Source of the DNA: Flammeovirga aprica JL-4
GTDB taxonomy: Bacteria; Bacteroidota; Bacteroidia; Cytophagales; Flammeovirgaceae
Length of the DNA: 64,000 nucleotides
Reading direction: 5' to 3'
Assembly: GCF_012844305.1 (NCBI RefSeq)
Contig: NZ_JABANE010000024.1
Span: 1 to 64,000, forward strand
Shown piece after piece: positions 28,906 through 37,419 of this stretch (within the stretch, counting starts at the first letter, position 1; each line of letters opens with the position of its first letter). The translations under genes and the position numbers were made by a program. The notes under the pieces were generated by a model, which did no database searches, was not told the DNA's origin, and worked only from the letters and a program-made list of their open reading frames with translations.

Positions 28906-29388
28906 ATGAAATCGACTTCTATTCTGATCGAAAAAACAAATTTGTTTCAATCAAATAACTCTTCCATTTCACTTCATTCTTTAATTAGTAATAATTTATT
29001 AAGGAAAATAGTTTATCAATTTATTATCTGCTTTTTCATGTTATTTAGCTCTAATATTTATGCACAGGAATCATGGGATTTTAAAACTGATAAACAACTT
29101 CATTATGGTGCGGGACTAGTTATAGGAGCAACAGTCTACACTTCGGCTTATAGTATGGGAGAATCTCCAAAGAAATCATTTTATATTGCTATGGGGGCAA
29201 CTGCATTTGCAGGTATAGCTAAAGAGTTTATGGATGAAATTTCATATGGAGGGTGGAGTGATGCTGATTTAGGATATACTTTACTAGGTGGGTTGACATC
29301 AGCTGGATCTGGGTATTTGGTTACTAAGTTTATAGAAAATAGAAAAAGAAATCGGCGAATAAAGTTGAGAAGAAAATTAATGATATAA
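28906..29388 (+). CDS. Small YfiM-like (DUF2279-like) exported protein
   Basis: 160 residues. A hydrophobic stretch (about 36-52, ends NIYAQ) looks like a signal peptide with an unusually long 34-residue polar front; no closer ATG keeps the signal. The core has the DKQLHYGAGLVIGA phrase, a small-residue helix AMGATAFAGIAKEFMDE and DLGYTLLGGLTSA, resembling the D-K-x-x-H...helix...D pattern of YfiM-like periplasmic proteins. The tail is strongly basic. Function unknown. Confidence 0.5.
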   Translation: MKSTSILIEKTNLFQSNNSSISLHSLISNNLLRKIVYQFIICFFMLFSSNIYAQESWDFKTDKQLHYGAGLVIGATVYTSAYSMGESPKKSFYIAMGATAFAGIAKEFMDEISYGGWSDADLGYTLLGGLTSAGSGYLVTKFIENRKRNRRIKLRRKLMI

Positions 29389-29416
29389 ATGAAATACCTT
29401 GTATAAGCTGAAAAGG

Positions 29417-29458
29417 TACATTCCCTCATATTTAATAACTTAATTATGAGGGAATGTA
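29417..29458. terminator. Bidirectional terminator, perfect 14-bp stem
   Basis: TACATTCCCTCATA (29417-29430) and TATGAGGGAATGTA (29445-29458) are exact inverted copies between two convergent genes. U-tracts are weak on both sides. Confidence 0.75.
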
Positions 29459-29477
29459 TTGTAAATATAATTGTCTA

Positions 29478-32400
29478 CTATTTAGAAACAGAGCTAGCTT
29501 TAACTTTCACCAATAAGAATCTAACACCCCATCCTGGAATATTGTCACCTTGTTGGAAAGCACCTTTATTATCACCGTTGATATTTGAAAGATAAACTCC
29601 CTCTACTTTATCAGAAGCTGTCCATTCTAAAATAGAATCACCCGCATTAGTATTCAAGACTGTCAATAATACATGCTCTTTGTCCATTGGTCTTGAAGCA
29701 GTAATGATTAAATCATTGGCTGTTGGCTGAATAAATGCAGTGTAGTTATCATTCTCGTTTTCTGAGATTAAGATCGGTTGAGCTACTGCCATACTGAATT
29801 TCTTCGCATCAGTAGAAACATAAGCTCCGTGAGGTCTTAACATGAAACGGAATGAATGCCATCCTTCCTGAGAAGCTTTGTAATTGGTTTCCCAATAGTT
29901 GTTCATCAAGTAAGCGTAGATCGTTTGAGTTGGTTTTACTTCTTGCACCCAACCATACGATAATGCATCTGTAGTGATTTCACCCAATTCAATCATTGGA
30001 GCATCAGGAGTGACCCAAGTTACACCATGATCAAGGTTAGAAACATCAGCATAACGTTGTACAGTGAAGTAATTTTTACAAGAACCTTGTAATTGCTCTT
30101 TTTCAGGAATATACTCACCAAATGGAGCATCAATTCTTACTGTACCATTTTTTACATTGAATGGGAATGCAATATGAACACCTTCAGGGTCGTAAACGTT
30201 TGTTTTATTAATTTGATTGTCGATAGCTACTACTTCAGAGTAGGCATTGACTTCAAAAGTACGTTTCCATTCTTCAGTACCAGGAGCAGAAGAACTTACT
30301 TCGATAACACTGATCAATTCACCTTTTTCTAACCATTTAATTTGAATATCATTAGCAGTTGTAAGCGGTGATTTAGGGCTTCTTCCAGCTACATAATAGT
30401 AGTCATTCAATCCTTTTAATTCAGAGTTATCAGAAAGTTCTTTCTTTCTTACTTTATCATAAAGTGAAGCTACACTACCGTTTTCAGCATTGATTTCTAA
30501 TTTGATGAAATCGTTCTCAATAGTATTATCAGCTATTTTCAATGCTTTTTGACCTTTACACTTTTTGCAGTTTTTACAGTCCTTGCATTTCTTACACTCT
30601 TTACTGCATTTCATTTCAGCAGTTGAGAATAATTCCAACTGACCATAAGCTGGTAAGTGATCCACATAAACAGCCAATTCACCATTACTCAAACGCTGAG
30701 TAGGGTAGTATTTTCCATCTTGATCTACAATGTAATCACCATTTGAAGTTTTTTCAGCACTTAATTTTACTAATTCCGAACGGTCCCAGTTCAATGTATT
30801 GGTCAATAAAATTCCTTTCGTTTTTTCACCGATAGCCAATGCTCTTTCCAATAACTCATCAGCAATTGAATCCGCTTTGATAGCGAAAGATTGTTTTACT
30901 GCCCATTGAGAATGAACGAAATCAGCTTCAGGCTCTGAGATAGAGTTATAAGCACCCCATGTATGTTCGTTGTATAATAAAACATATCTCCATGCTTGCT
31001 CAAATGTTTCATTTGGAATATCAGCACCGTTCAATGACATAATTGTCATGGCTTGAGAAAGTTTCTCAGAAGCGTTTCTTACTAATGCTGTTTCTGCAGA
31101 AGTTGAACCTGCACCATCTTCCCAATAAGGAGTGAAATCACCTTTTACTACAGGAAGTTGATCGCCATATTTATCTTCAAAAGCTTTGAATGATTCAGTT
31201 GTAGTAGACAACATCACTTTAGGAGTCTCATATGTATCATTCCACTCTTTTACTGTTTCAGAAATACCCGTATCAACTGGACCATTATCTGAACCTACTG
31301 TATAACGTAAAGTGGTGATGTCATAAGGATATGTTCTCTCATTCAATTCATTTAAGTAATCAAAAACAGACTTTGGTGTCAATAATACTTTCAAATCTGT
31401 AAAACCTAAACCTGTATGGAAGTGGCTATACCCTTTTTCGTGTACCCAAACCATTACTTTTTCCTCTCCAGAAGGTGATGCCCAGTAGAATGGACGGTCA
31501 CCCCAAGTAGAGATAGTGCCACCAATTCTATGGAATACGTTTGTACCTGCTGAAAGATACTTTACACCCGAATGTGCTAAAACAGGAACTAATCCCCATG
31601 TGTAACCCGGTACATCAGTGATCATTGCAGATTCCATAGGAGCGCCTGTTTCATTCGCAACTTGTAAGGCATCAAAAGTAGATTCTACCAATTCTTGCGG
31701 ATTCGATAAACCTGTCAACATATTACCATAAAGACCATTCAATTCAATAGAACCATCTTTTACAGCTGCTAAAAATGCGGCTCTTTTTTCCGGAGTAACA
31801 TTTTTCAAATAGCTTTCAACAGCCCACATTACTTCCACACTCCATTTGAATTGAGACCCTTCAGGGAAATCAGCTGTCTTTTTGCTCATCATTACAGCAT
31901 CATCCAGGTTTTTCCATTGCATTTTCTCTACTTCATCTTGCGTATGGGTGTATCCGATATCAACATGCGAGTGGTGCAATAGATAAACAGTATAAGGTTT
32001 TACAGGTTCTACCTCCAATATTTGTTCATCCAATACTTTTTTACCTACAGTTACTTTCACTGGAATAGAAGTATTTTCTTCTACTTTTGGAATATTTACT
32101 CTAAATACATTGGCACCCACATTTAGCGTTACTTTTTCTTTTGATTTACCTGCTGTAATTGTTGCTTGTGCAGGATCGCCATAGTGTAATATCGTTGCTC
32201 TTAATTGTTGTTTTGGACCTTTGTCTGATTTTATGACAGCAGGTTCTTGTTTCCAGCTTACATTGCCATCAACACCATACTTGAACATCATAAACCAGCT
32301 TGATTTACCAATAGTAGGAGCAACCACTTTCATTTTAACAGGTTTTCCCTTTGGTAAGTCAGCCGTTTTAATTTTCAAGAAGCCATAGCCAAACATATCA

Positions 32401-32828
32401 CTATAAGCATCAATCATTGTCCCTTTGAACGTCAATTTTGAGCCATTAGGACCATCAGCAGTTACATCTTGAAGAATACTTTCCTCTGGGGCTGTAAAAG
32501 TGAAATATTTTTTATCATTAATATAGAAATCAAAATCATATTGGGCTCTGTCAATATCAACACCCATGATGACGCCATATTCCACATATTCGCCATCGTA
32601 AGAAGTTGGAACGGCTTCAGCTTCCCATTCCATTTCATTTTTTCCTTCAGAACATCTTACCAACATGGCTTGGTTGGCATCTTCCTGAGGTGATTTATAA
32701 GGCATAATATCACCTTTAATATAATCGGTGTAGCCTTTTAAGAATAATTTATCTTGTGCATAGCTAAGTTGTGTTGTGATTATGCACATTAGCACAATCA
32801 TTAAATGTCTGTAGTTAAGTTGATTCAT
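29478..32828 (-). CDS. Secreted GH38-like (alpha-mannosidase-type) glycosidase
   Basis: 1116 residues. Signal peptide 1-24 (ends LSYAQ). Residues about 50-270 are beta-rich. The catalytic domain starts at about 280 with HSHVDIGYTHTQ (H288, D290, metal ligands of GH38 type). D405 in ITDVPGYTWG sits where the GH38 nucleophile is expected. A C-terminal beta region follows as in alpha-mannosidases. Between them lies a lysine/cysteine insert with six Cys (741, 745, 748, 751, 754, 757), not usual for the family. It is divergent from a lipoprotein debranching-enzyme homologue, suggesting joint glycan processing. Family placement is by motif only; activity on mannosides is not proven. Confidence 0.65.
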   Translation of the reverse strand: MNQLNYRHLMIVLMCIITTQLSYAQDKLFLKGYTDYIKGDIMPYKSPQEDANQAMLVRCSEGKNEMEWEAEAVPTSYDGEYVEYGVIMGVDIDRAQYDFDFYINDKKYFTFTAPEESILQDVTADGPNGSKLTFKGTMIDAYSDMFGYGFLKIKTADLPKGKPVKMKVVAPTIGKSSWFMMFKYGVDGNVSWKQEPAVIKSDKGPKQQLRATILHYGDPAQATITAGKSKEKVTLNVGANVFRVNIPKVEENTSIPVKVTVGKKVLDEQILEVEPVKPYTVYLLHHSHVDIGYTHTQDEVEKMQWKNLDDAVMMSKKTADFPEGSQFKWSVEVMWAVESYLKNVTPEKRAAFLAAVKDGSIELNGLYGNMLTGLSNPQELVESTFDALQVANETGAPMESAMITDVPGYTWGLVPVLAHSGVKYLSAGTNVFHRIGGTISTWGDRPFYWASPSGEEKVMVWVHEKGYSHFHTGLGFTDLKVLLTPKSVFDYLNELNERTYPYDITTLRYTVGSDNGPVDTGISETVKEWNDTYETPKVMLSTTTESFKAFEDKYGDQLPVVKGDFTPYWEDGAGSTSAETALVRNASEKLSQAMTIMSLNGADIPNETFEQAWRYVLLYNEHTWGAYNSISEPEADFVHSQWAVKQSFAIKADSIADELLERALAIGEKTKGILLTNTLNWDRSELVKLSAEKTSNGDYIVDQDGKYYPTQRLSNGELAVYVDHLPAYGQLELFSTAEMKCSKECKKCKDCKNCKKCKGQKALKIADNTIENDFIKLEINAENGSVASLYDKVRKKELSDNSELKGLNDYYYVAGRSPKSPLTTANDIQIKWLEKGELISVIEVSSSAPGTEEWKRTFEVNAYSEVVAIDNQINKTNVYDPEGVHIAFPFNVKNGTVRIDAPFGEYIPEKEQLQGSCKNYFTVQRYADVSNLDHGVTWVTPDAPMIELGEITTDALSYGWVQEVKPTQTIYAYLMNNYWETNYKASQEGWHSFRFMLRPHGAYVSTDAKKFSMAVAQPILISENENDNYTAFIQPTANDLIITASRPMDKEHVLLTVLNTNAGDSILEWTASDKVEGVYLSNINGDNKGAFQQGDNIPGWGVRFLLVKVKASSVSK

Positions 32829-33198
32829 TTCAGTTAATCATTAAGTTTAAACATATGGACATAAAGATGGTGAATCGTGTGTAGAAAATACATTTATTAT
32901 ATGTTAAGCAAGAATTATTAACAAAAACTATCACAACCGATTTAAATATGAAATTGAGAATTTTTAAGTCTTGAATTTCAATATTCATAAAAGACTGTTC
33001 TATAGTGTTTTAGAGTTTATGTATTTTCAATTTTAAATAATATAACTCCTATAACAATCCACAGGTTGTATTTATTAAGAAAATAGAAATCATTTTGTGG
33101 CCTATGAACAATTGTTAACTTAGAGGAACGTAAATAATAGTATTGCGTGATAGGTAATACTACACTGGTCAGAATATTTTAAGATTAACTAAATAGTA
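32829..33198. other. Divergent promoter region of two glycosidase genes
   Basis: 370 AT-rich bases between the divergent GH38-like and debranching-like genes. No gene, no family A or B repeat and no convincing TAnnTTTG box was found. Regulators must bind here, but no operator is recognisable. Confidence 0.35.
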
Positions 33199-35541
33199 AT
33201 GAGGATTTTAAAAAGTGCATTTATACTTCTCACTTTAGTACTTTGCTATGGGTGTACTGAAGAAAATAATGAACATAAGTTTACAGCTAAAGAAGCAGTG
33301 AAAGATGAAATGTTGCAAACACTTAAGGTGGATGTTTCGGCTGCTGAGAACAGAGTTGTGACTTATACCAATAAAAGAAGTGCTTATTTCCAAACACAAA
33401 CACATATCTTAAATAGCGAATTATACAGCTGGTTTAATGGTTGGAATGTTGGTCAGAAAAGAATTTTAAGCGATTATGATTTGACTATTGATGGTCAGCC
33501 GTTTGATCGTGCGAATGCAAAAGTGGAAGTTTTCCCTCATTATATTCAAAGAGCCACTGCTCAAGGTACTGAGCGAGTAATCCTTTTTGATGATCAAGAT
33601 GTAATTTATGTTGATTTCCAAGGAGTCAAAGGCAAGGAGACAAATCTTACTGTTACTGGTGATCAGATCAAATTAGAAAGCAGAGACAAAAATGCGTCTT
33701 ACTTTGTGTCTTCAGAATCTGAAGATCATTTTGTGGTTGTTGCTCCTTCTCATAATGAGAAAATAGACAAAGACGGAAATGCTAAAGTGACAGCCTCAGG
33801 AAAAGGTGGTTTCTATATTTCTTATGCTAAAACAAAAGAAGCAGGCCTGACATTAATCCAAGAAGCAAGAACAAAACATGGTCAATGGTTCCAGGAGCGT
33901 ACAGACCGTATGACTAAGTTGGTGACTGAAAATACAGCAATCAAAACAGAAGATCCTCATTTTGATAAAGCCCTAATGTGGTTGACTTTGACCATGGATG
34001 AAATGGTGACGCACCAAAGAGGTTACGGTATTTATGCCGGTATTCCTTGGTTCAACGAGTACTGGGGTAGAGACACATTTATTTCATTGCCGGGTGGTAC
34101 ATTGGTTTTAGGTGAAACGGATGTGGCAAAGAAAATCCTTCTTTCATTTGCTGATGTACAGGACAAGAAATCAACTTCAAAATATTATGGTAGAATTCCG
34201 AATATCGTAAAAATGGAATCATTGAACTACCACACCACTGACGGTACGCCTCGTTTTATTTTTGAATTATTAGATTACATCCAATATTCAGGTGATAATT
34301 CATTGATCAAAAAAATGTACCCTACAGTGAAAAGAAGTGTGGATGGTGCATTGAAAAACTGGGTAAACAAAAAAGGTTACTTAACACACGAAGATGCTGA
34401 TACTTGGATGGATGCGAGAAGAGAACCGGATCACGTTCCTTATTCACCAAGAGGTAGTTACGCCAATGATATTCAAGCCTTATGGTTCAAGCAATTGAAC
34501 GCGGCGATCTACTGTGCAAAAGAAACAAATCATATCAGCGACATGAAACGCTGGCAAAAAGTGGCTGACAAAGTACAAGCCAACTTCAATAAGGATTTCT
34601 TCGATGATTCACACGCCTATATGGCTGATCGTATTGATCACGATGATCAACCGGACTTCCAATTCCGTCCAAACCAATTATTTGCAATGGACTTTATGAC
34701 GGATGATGTGAAGAAAATGGAATTGACACGAGAAATCTGGGAACATTTAGTATACCCTTGGGGTGTTGCTTCTTTAAGTCAAGAAGATCCGAATTTCCAC
34801 CCTTATCACTTAGCGTGGGAGCATTATCATAAAGATGCCGCTTACCACAACGGTACAATCTGGCAGTGGAACAATGGTTATGCTATGCAGCGTATGATTG
34901 AAAGCGGTCAGCCTGATATTGCCTTCCAACTATTTGAAAATATGAATGAGCAGTCATTAGATATGGGAGCTGTAGGAAGTATGAACGAAAACGCTGATGC
35001 TTTCCCACATCCAGGTGAGACTTACCCTAAACTGACAGGTACTTACATGCAAGCATGGTCAAATGGTGAGCAATTAAGAGTTTGGTATCAGTACTTCTTA
35101 GGTTTAAGACCAAACGCGATTGAAAACATCATTACATTGGCGCCTAGAATCCCTTCAAAACTTAACAACATTTCTTACAAAGAGAAATTAATGGGAGGTA
35201 CTTTGGTAGGACAGTTTGAGCGCCAGAAAGAAGTGGAAGTTTATACTTACACTATGGAAGGAGAAGATGTGAAGTTCCGTTTTGAACATGCATTATTCCA
35301 ACCTATCAATATTGAGGTGAAAGCAGGTGAGAAAGTGAAAGTAACAAGAGATCAGAAGGAGTTGACATTAACGGTATTTGGAGTTGATGGAAAACAAAGA
35401 GAATTGAAAAAAGAACATTTGGATGAAACATTGGCAAGCCGTCAAGAGCAATCAAATAAAATCTTTGAAGGAACTCAATTCTGTAAACCTTCTATGGACA
35501 AGGAATATGAAGCAATGAAACAAACGTTTCAGCAGAAGTAA
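33199..35541 (+). CDS. Lipoprotein with amylo-alpha-1,6-glucosidase (debranching-enzyme C-terminal) domain
   Basis: 780 residues. The lipobox ends CYGC (C19), followed by TEENNE, so it is exported and acylated. Residues about 40-250 are beta-rich. The (alpha/alpha)6 catalytic part runs from about 260: IPWFNEYWGRDTFISLPG, YHTTDGTPRFIFEL, DTWMDARREPD and PRGSYANDIQALWFK, then YHNGTIWQWNNGYAM and QAWSNGEQLRVW. These match glycogen-debranching GDE C-terminal domains (GH133-type), normally cytoplasmic. The Asp of WMD and Glu of NENAD and SNGEQ are kept, so activity is likely. Surface location argues for external glycan use. C-ending codons are commoner than in neighbours. Confidence 0.82.
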   Translation: MRILKSAFILLTLVLCYGCTEENNEHKFTAKEAVKDEMLQTLKVDVSAAENRVVTYTNKRSAYFQTQTHILNSELYSWFNGWNVGQKRILSDYDLTIDGQPFDRANAKVEVFPHYIQRATAQGTERVILFDDQDVIYVDFQGVKGKETNLTVTGDQIKLESRDKNASYFVSSESEDHFVVVAPSHNEKIDKDGNAKVTASGKGGFYISYAKTKEAGLTLIQEARTKHGQWFQERTDRMTKLVTENTAIKTEDPHFDKALMWLTLTMDEMVTHQRGYGIYAGIPWFNEYWGRDTFISLPGGTLVLGETDVAKKILLSFADVQDKKSTSKYYGRIPNIVKMESLNYHTTDGTPRFIFELLDYIQYSGDNSLIKKMYPTVKRSVDGALKNWVNKKGYLTHEDADTWMDARREPDHVPYSPRGSYANDIQALWFKQLNAAIYCAKETNHISDMKRWQKVADKVQANFNKDFFDDSHAYMADRIDHDDQPDFQFRPNQLFAMDFMTDDVKKMELTREIWEHLVYPWGVASLSQEDPNFHPYHLAWEHYHKDAAYHNGTIWQWNNGYAMQRMIESGQPDIAFQLFENMNEQSLDMGAVGSMNENADAFPHPGETYPKLTGTYMQAWSNGEQLRVWYQYFLGLRPNAIENIITLAPRIPSKLNNISYKEKLMGGTLVGQFERQKEVEVYTYTMEGEDVKFRFEHALFQPINIEVKAGEKVKVTRDQKELTLTVFGVDGKQRELKKEHLDETLASRQEQSNKIFEGTQFCKPSMDKEYEAMKQTFQQK

Positions 35542-35542
35542 T

Positions 35543-35583
35543 TACAAATTCAAAAAAATATTATAGTTGATTTTGAATTTGTA
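35543..35583. repeat. Palindromic repeat family A, short copy
   Basis: TACAAATTCAAAA (35543-35555) and TTTTGAATTTGTA (35571-35583) are perfect inverted copies; it follows the stop codon directly. The centre TTATAGTTGA aligns with the other short copies. Confidence 0.65.
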
Positions 35584-35610
35584 CTTTAATTAAAAGAATT
35601 CCACTTAAGG

Positions 35611-35645
35611 AAGGCCACTGATACACATCGGTGGCCTTTTTTTAT
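35611..35645 (+). terminator. Strong terminator
   Basis: AAGGCCACTGAT (35611-35622) pairs with ATCGGTGGCCTT (35627-35638), with one wobble, followed by seven T. It ends the debranching-like gene. Confidence 0.92.
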
Positions 35646-35710
35646 TTTTGAAAATAAGTGTTAATTTTATCGAAACTATAAGCAAATATTTATCTAGCTA
35701 GACCGATAAA

Positions 35711-36559
35711 ATGAAAACTAAAATAAAAGGCAGAAGAATTGGCTTTACTCAACTAAAACTCTTAGTACTAACATTCTGCATTTGCGAAACTATTTTCTTT
35801 ATACAAGTAGGTTCTGAAGTTGAGGAAATTTTGTTTTTTCTCATCATTCTAATGCCTCCAATACCGTTTTTACTTCTTGGGAAAAAATGGGCAAAATGGG
35901 TTGTATCTACCTTGTTGGTTCTAAATGGGATTTTCCTGTTTTTTGGAGGATTTGATATTGGACTATTACTTCTTGAAATAATAGGAGCAATTAATATCAC
36001 AATTGCAGTTTTTCTTCACACTTTACCTTCTATGAAATATGTATTCGGTAGTAATATATATTCCTTTGAAGATAACATAGAATACGATGAACCTTTTGAT
36101 AAAGGTTTGGAGATAGAGGACGAAGAAGAGGTAGATTATCCTTATTTGGCAACTAGAGTGAAAGCGGCATTTATAGACAGTATGTTGATGGGAATTTTAT
36201 TAATACTCGTCTTGCAATTATTTTCTGATGGAAATAATGGACTTGAAATATTTATTTTCTTCTCTATTGTTGTTTTTGTCTACGAACCTGTTCTCCTAAC
36301 ATTATACGCTGCTACAATAGGTCAAAAACTGATGGGTATTACAGTGAGAAGAAATACAGATTTCAATAAAAAAATCAATTTATTCAGAGCTATATTGAGA
36401 GTCCTAACTAAATACACTTTGGGTTGGTTGTCTTTTTTTACAATCAATTTTAACAAAAAACACATGGCAATTCATGACTTTGCAGGAGCGTCAATTGTAC
36501 TGAATGTTAATACCTCAAAAAGTGAGGAATCAGAGGATGCGATGATGATAGTGAAATAA
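35711..36559 (+). CDS. RDD-family membrane protein
   Basis: 282 residues. Residues about 12-115 hold four hydrophobic segments with no family name. A Glu/Asp-rich linker (about 118-142) leads to an RDD domain (about 145-272): TRVKAAFIDS has the Arg...Asp signature and is followed by two membrane helices and YAATIGQKLMGITVRR, the conserved G-Q-x-x-x-G-I block. RDD proteins are small membrane proteins of mostly unknown role, some linked to sodium/proton exchange. It is monocistronic. Confidence 0.7.
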   Translation: MKTKIKGRRIGFTQLKLLVLTFCICETIFFIQVGSEVEEILFFLIILMPPIPFLLLGKKWAKWVVSTLLVLNGIFLFFGGFDIGLLLLEIIGAINITIAVFLHTLPSMKYVFGSNIYSFEDNIEYDEPFDKGLEIEDEEEVDYPYLATRVKAAFIDSMLMGILLILVLQLFSDGNNGLEIFIFFSIVVFVYEPVLLTLYAATIGQKLMGITVRRNTDFNKKINLFRAILRVLTKYTLGWLSFFTINFNKKHMAIHDFAGASIVLNVNTSKSEESEDAMMIVK

Positions 36560-36744
36560 GTGAAAGAAATAAACTAATTGTTGTTGCTGTATTTTAACCT
36601 CAAATATAAAAGTGTTATAACTTGAAATATTACAGAAAAAAAAAGTGAACCATCATTTCTACTTTTGGAATAGATCAGTATCTCGATGAAATGAAAAAAT
36701 GAATATTCTATTGTGAATTGGATACTGTGCTTTTTTGTACTTCA

Positions 36745-36790
36745 GTACAAAGTCAAAAATAAATTATAGTTAATTCTGAATTTGTACTTA
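36745..36790. repeat. Palindromic repeat family A, short copy
   Basis: AGTACAAAGTCAAAAATAAA at the left and AATTCTGAATTTGTACTTA at the right. Nearly identical to 44159-44207. The rest of the 36560-36810 gap holds nothing recognised. Confidence 0.75.
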
Positions 36791-36810
36791 TATATTTAAG
36801 TTAAACCATC

Positions 36811-37299
36811 ATGATAATTAAGGTTATAAACACAATTGTGTTATGTCTTGTAGTGACACTAACAGTCAATGCTCAACTATTGGAGGTAGATAAAACTGAG
36901 GGGAATACCAAAACTCAGATTACCCAAGAATGTAGCATTATTGAAAATGAAAACATCGCTTATATTTCTTTTTCAAAAGTATCTGATAATAATAAAACAG
37001 AATGTCAGTTAAAAATCTCGATTTCATCTCAGGATGGTGATGAATCATATGATGCAGGAACGGAATTCGTTTTACATTTAGAAGATGGGAGTGAGATCCG
37101 TATTACAAATCTAGAAGATGTGGAATATGAATACGATATGAATCAATTTATATGTATGATTAATCACAAGCTTCAAGAAGAGGATTTAAAGAAGCTGCAA
37201 AACAACAAAATTGTAGATATCAAAGGATATAATTTGGATGGAGCAGTAGATCAAATGGCATCTTTAAAAATTCAAGAATCAGTGAGATTGATTATTTAG
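36811..37299 (+). CDS. Small secreted protein of unknown function
   Basis: 162 residues. Signal peptide 1-21 (ends TVNAQ). The mature part is acidic and beta-rich: TEFVLHLEDGSEIRITNLEDVEY alternates as strands, and three Cys are present (ECSII, ECQLK, FICMIN). It starts 20 bp after a family A repeat and ends before a weak terminator. No family recognised. A beta-sandwich envelope protein is likely. Confidence 0.6.
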   Translation: MIIKVINTIVLCLVVTLTVNAQLLEVDKTEGNTKTQITQECSIIENENIAYISFSKVSDNNKTECQLKISISSQDGDESYDAGTEFVLHLEDGSEIRITNLEDVEYEYDMNQFICMINHKLQEEDLKKLQNNKIVDIKGYNLDGAVDQMASLKIQESVRLII

Positions 37300-37331
37300 G
37301 AAGAAAATAAATATTTTATCTTCATTTGAAC

Positions 37332-37363
37332 AGGACCTTTCATTCATTTGGGAGGTCTTTTTT
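37332..37363 (+). terminator. Weak terminator
   Basis: GACCT (37334-37338) pairs with AGGTC (37353-37357), followed by six T. Confidence 0.5.
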
Positions 37364-37419
37364 CATTGTCAAAAGTTTTTAGTTAATTGTCTTTTTTAAA
37401 GTTCGATTTTTTTATTGAA

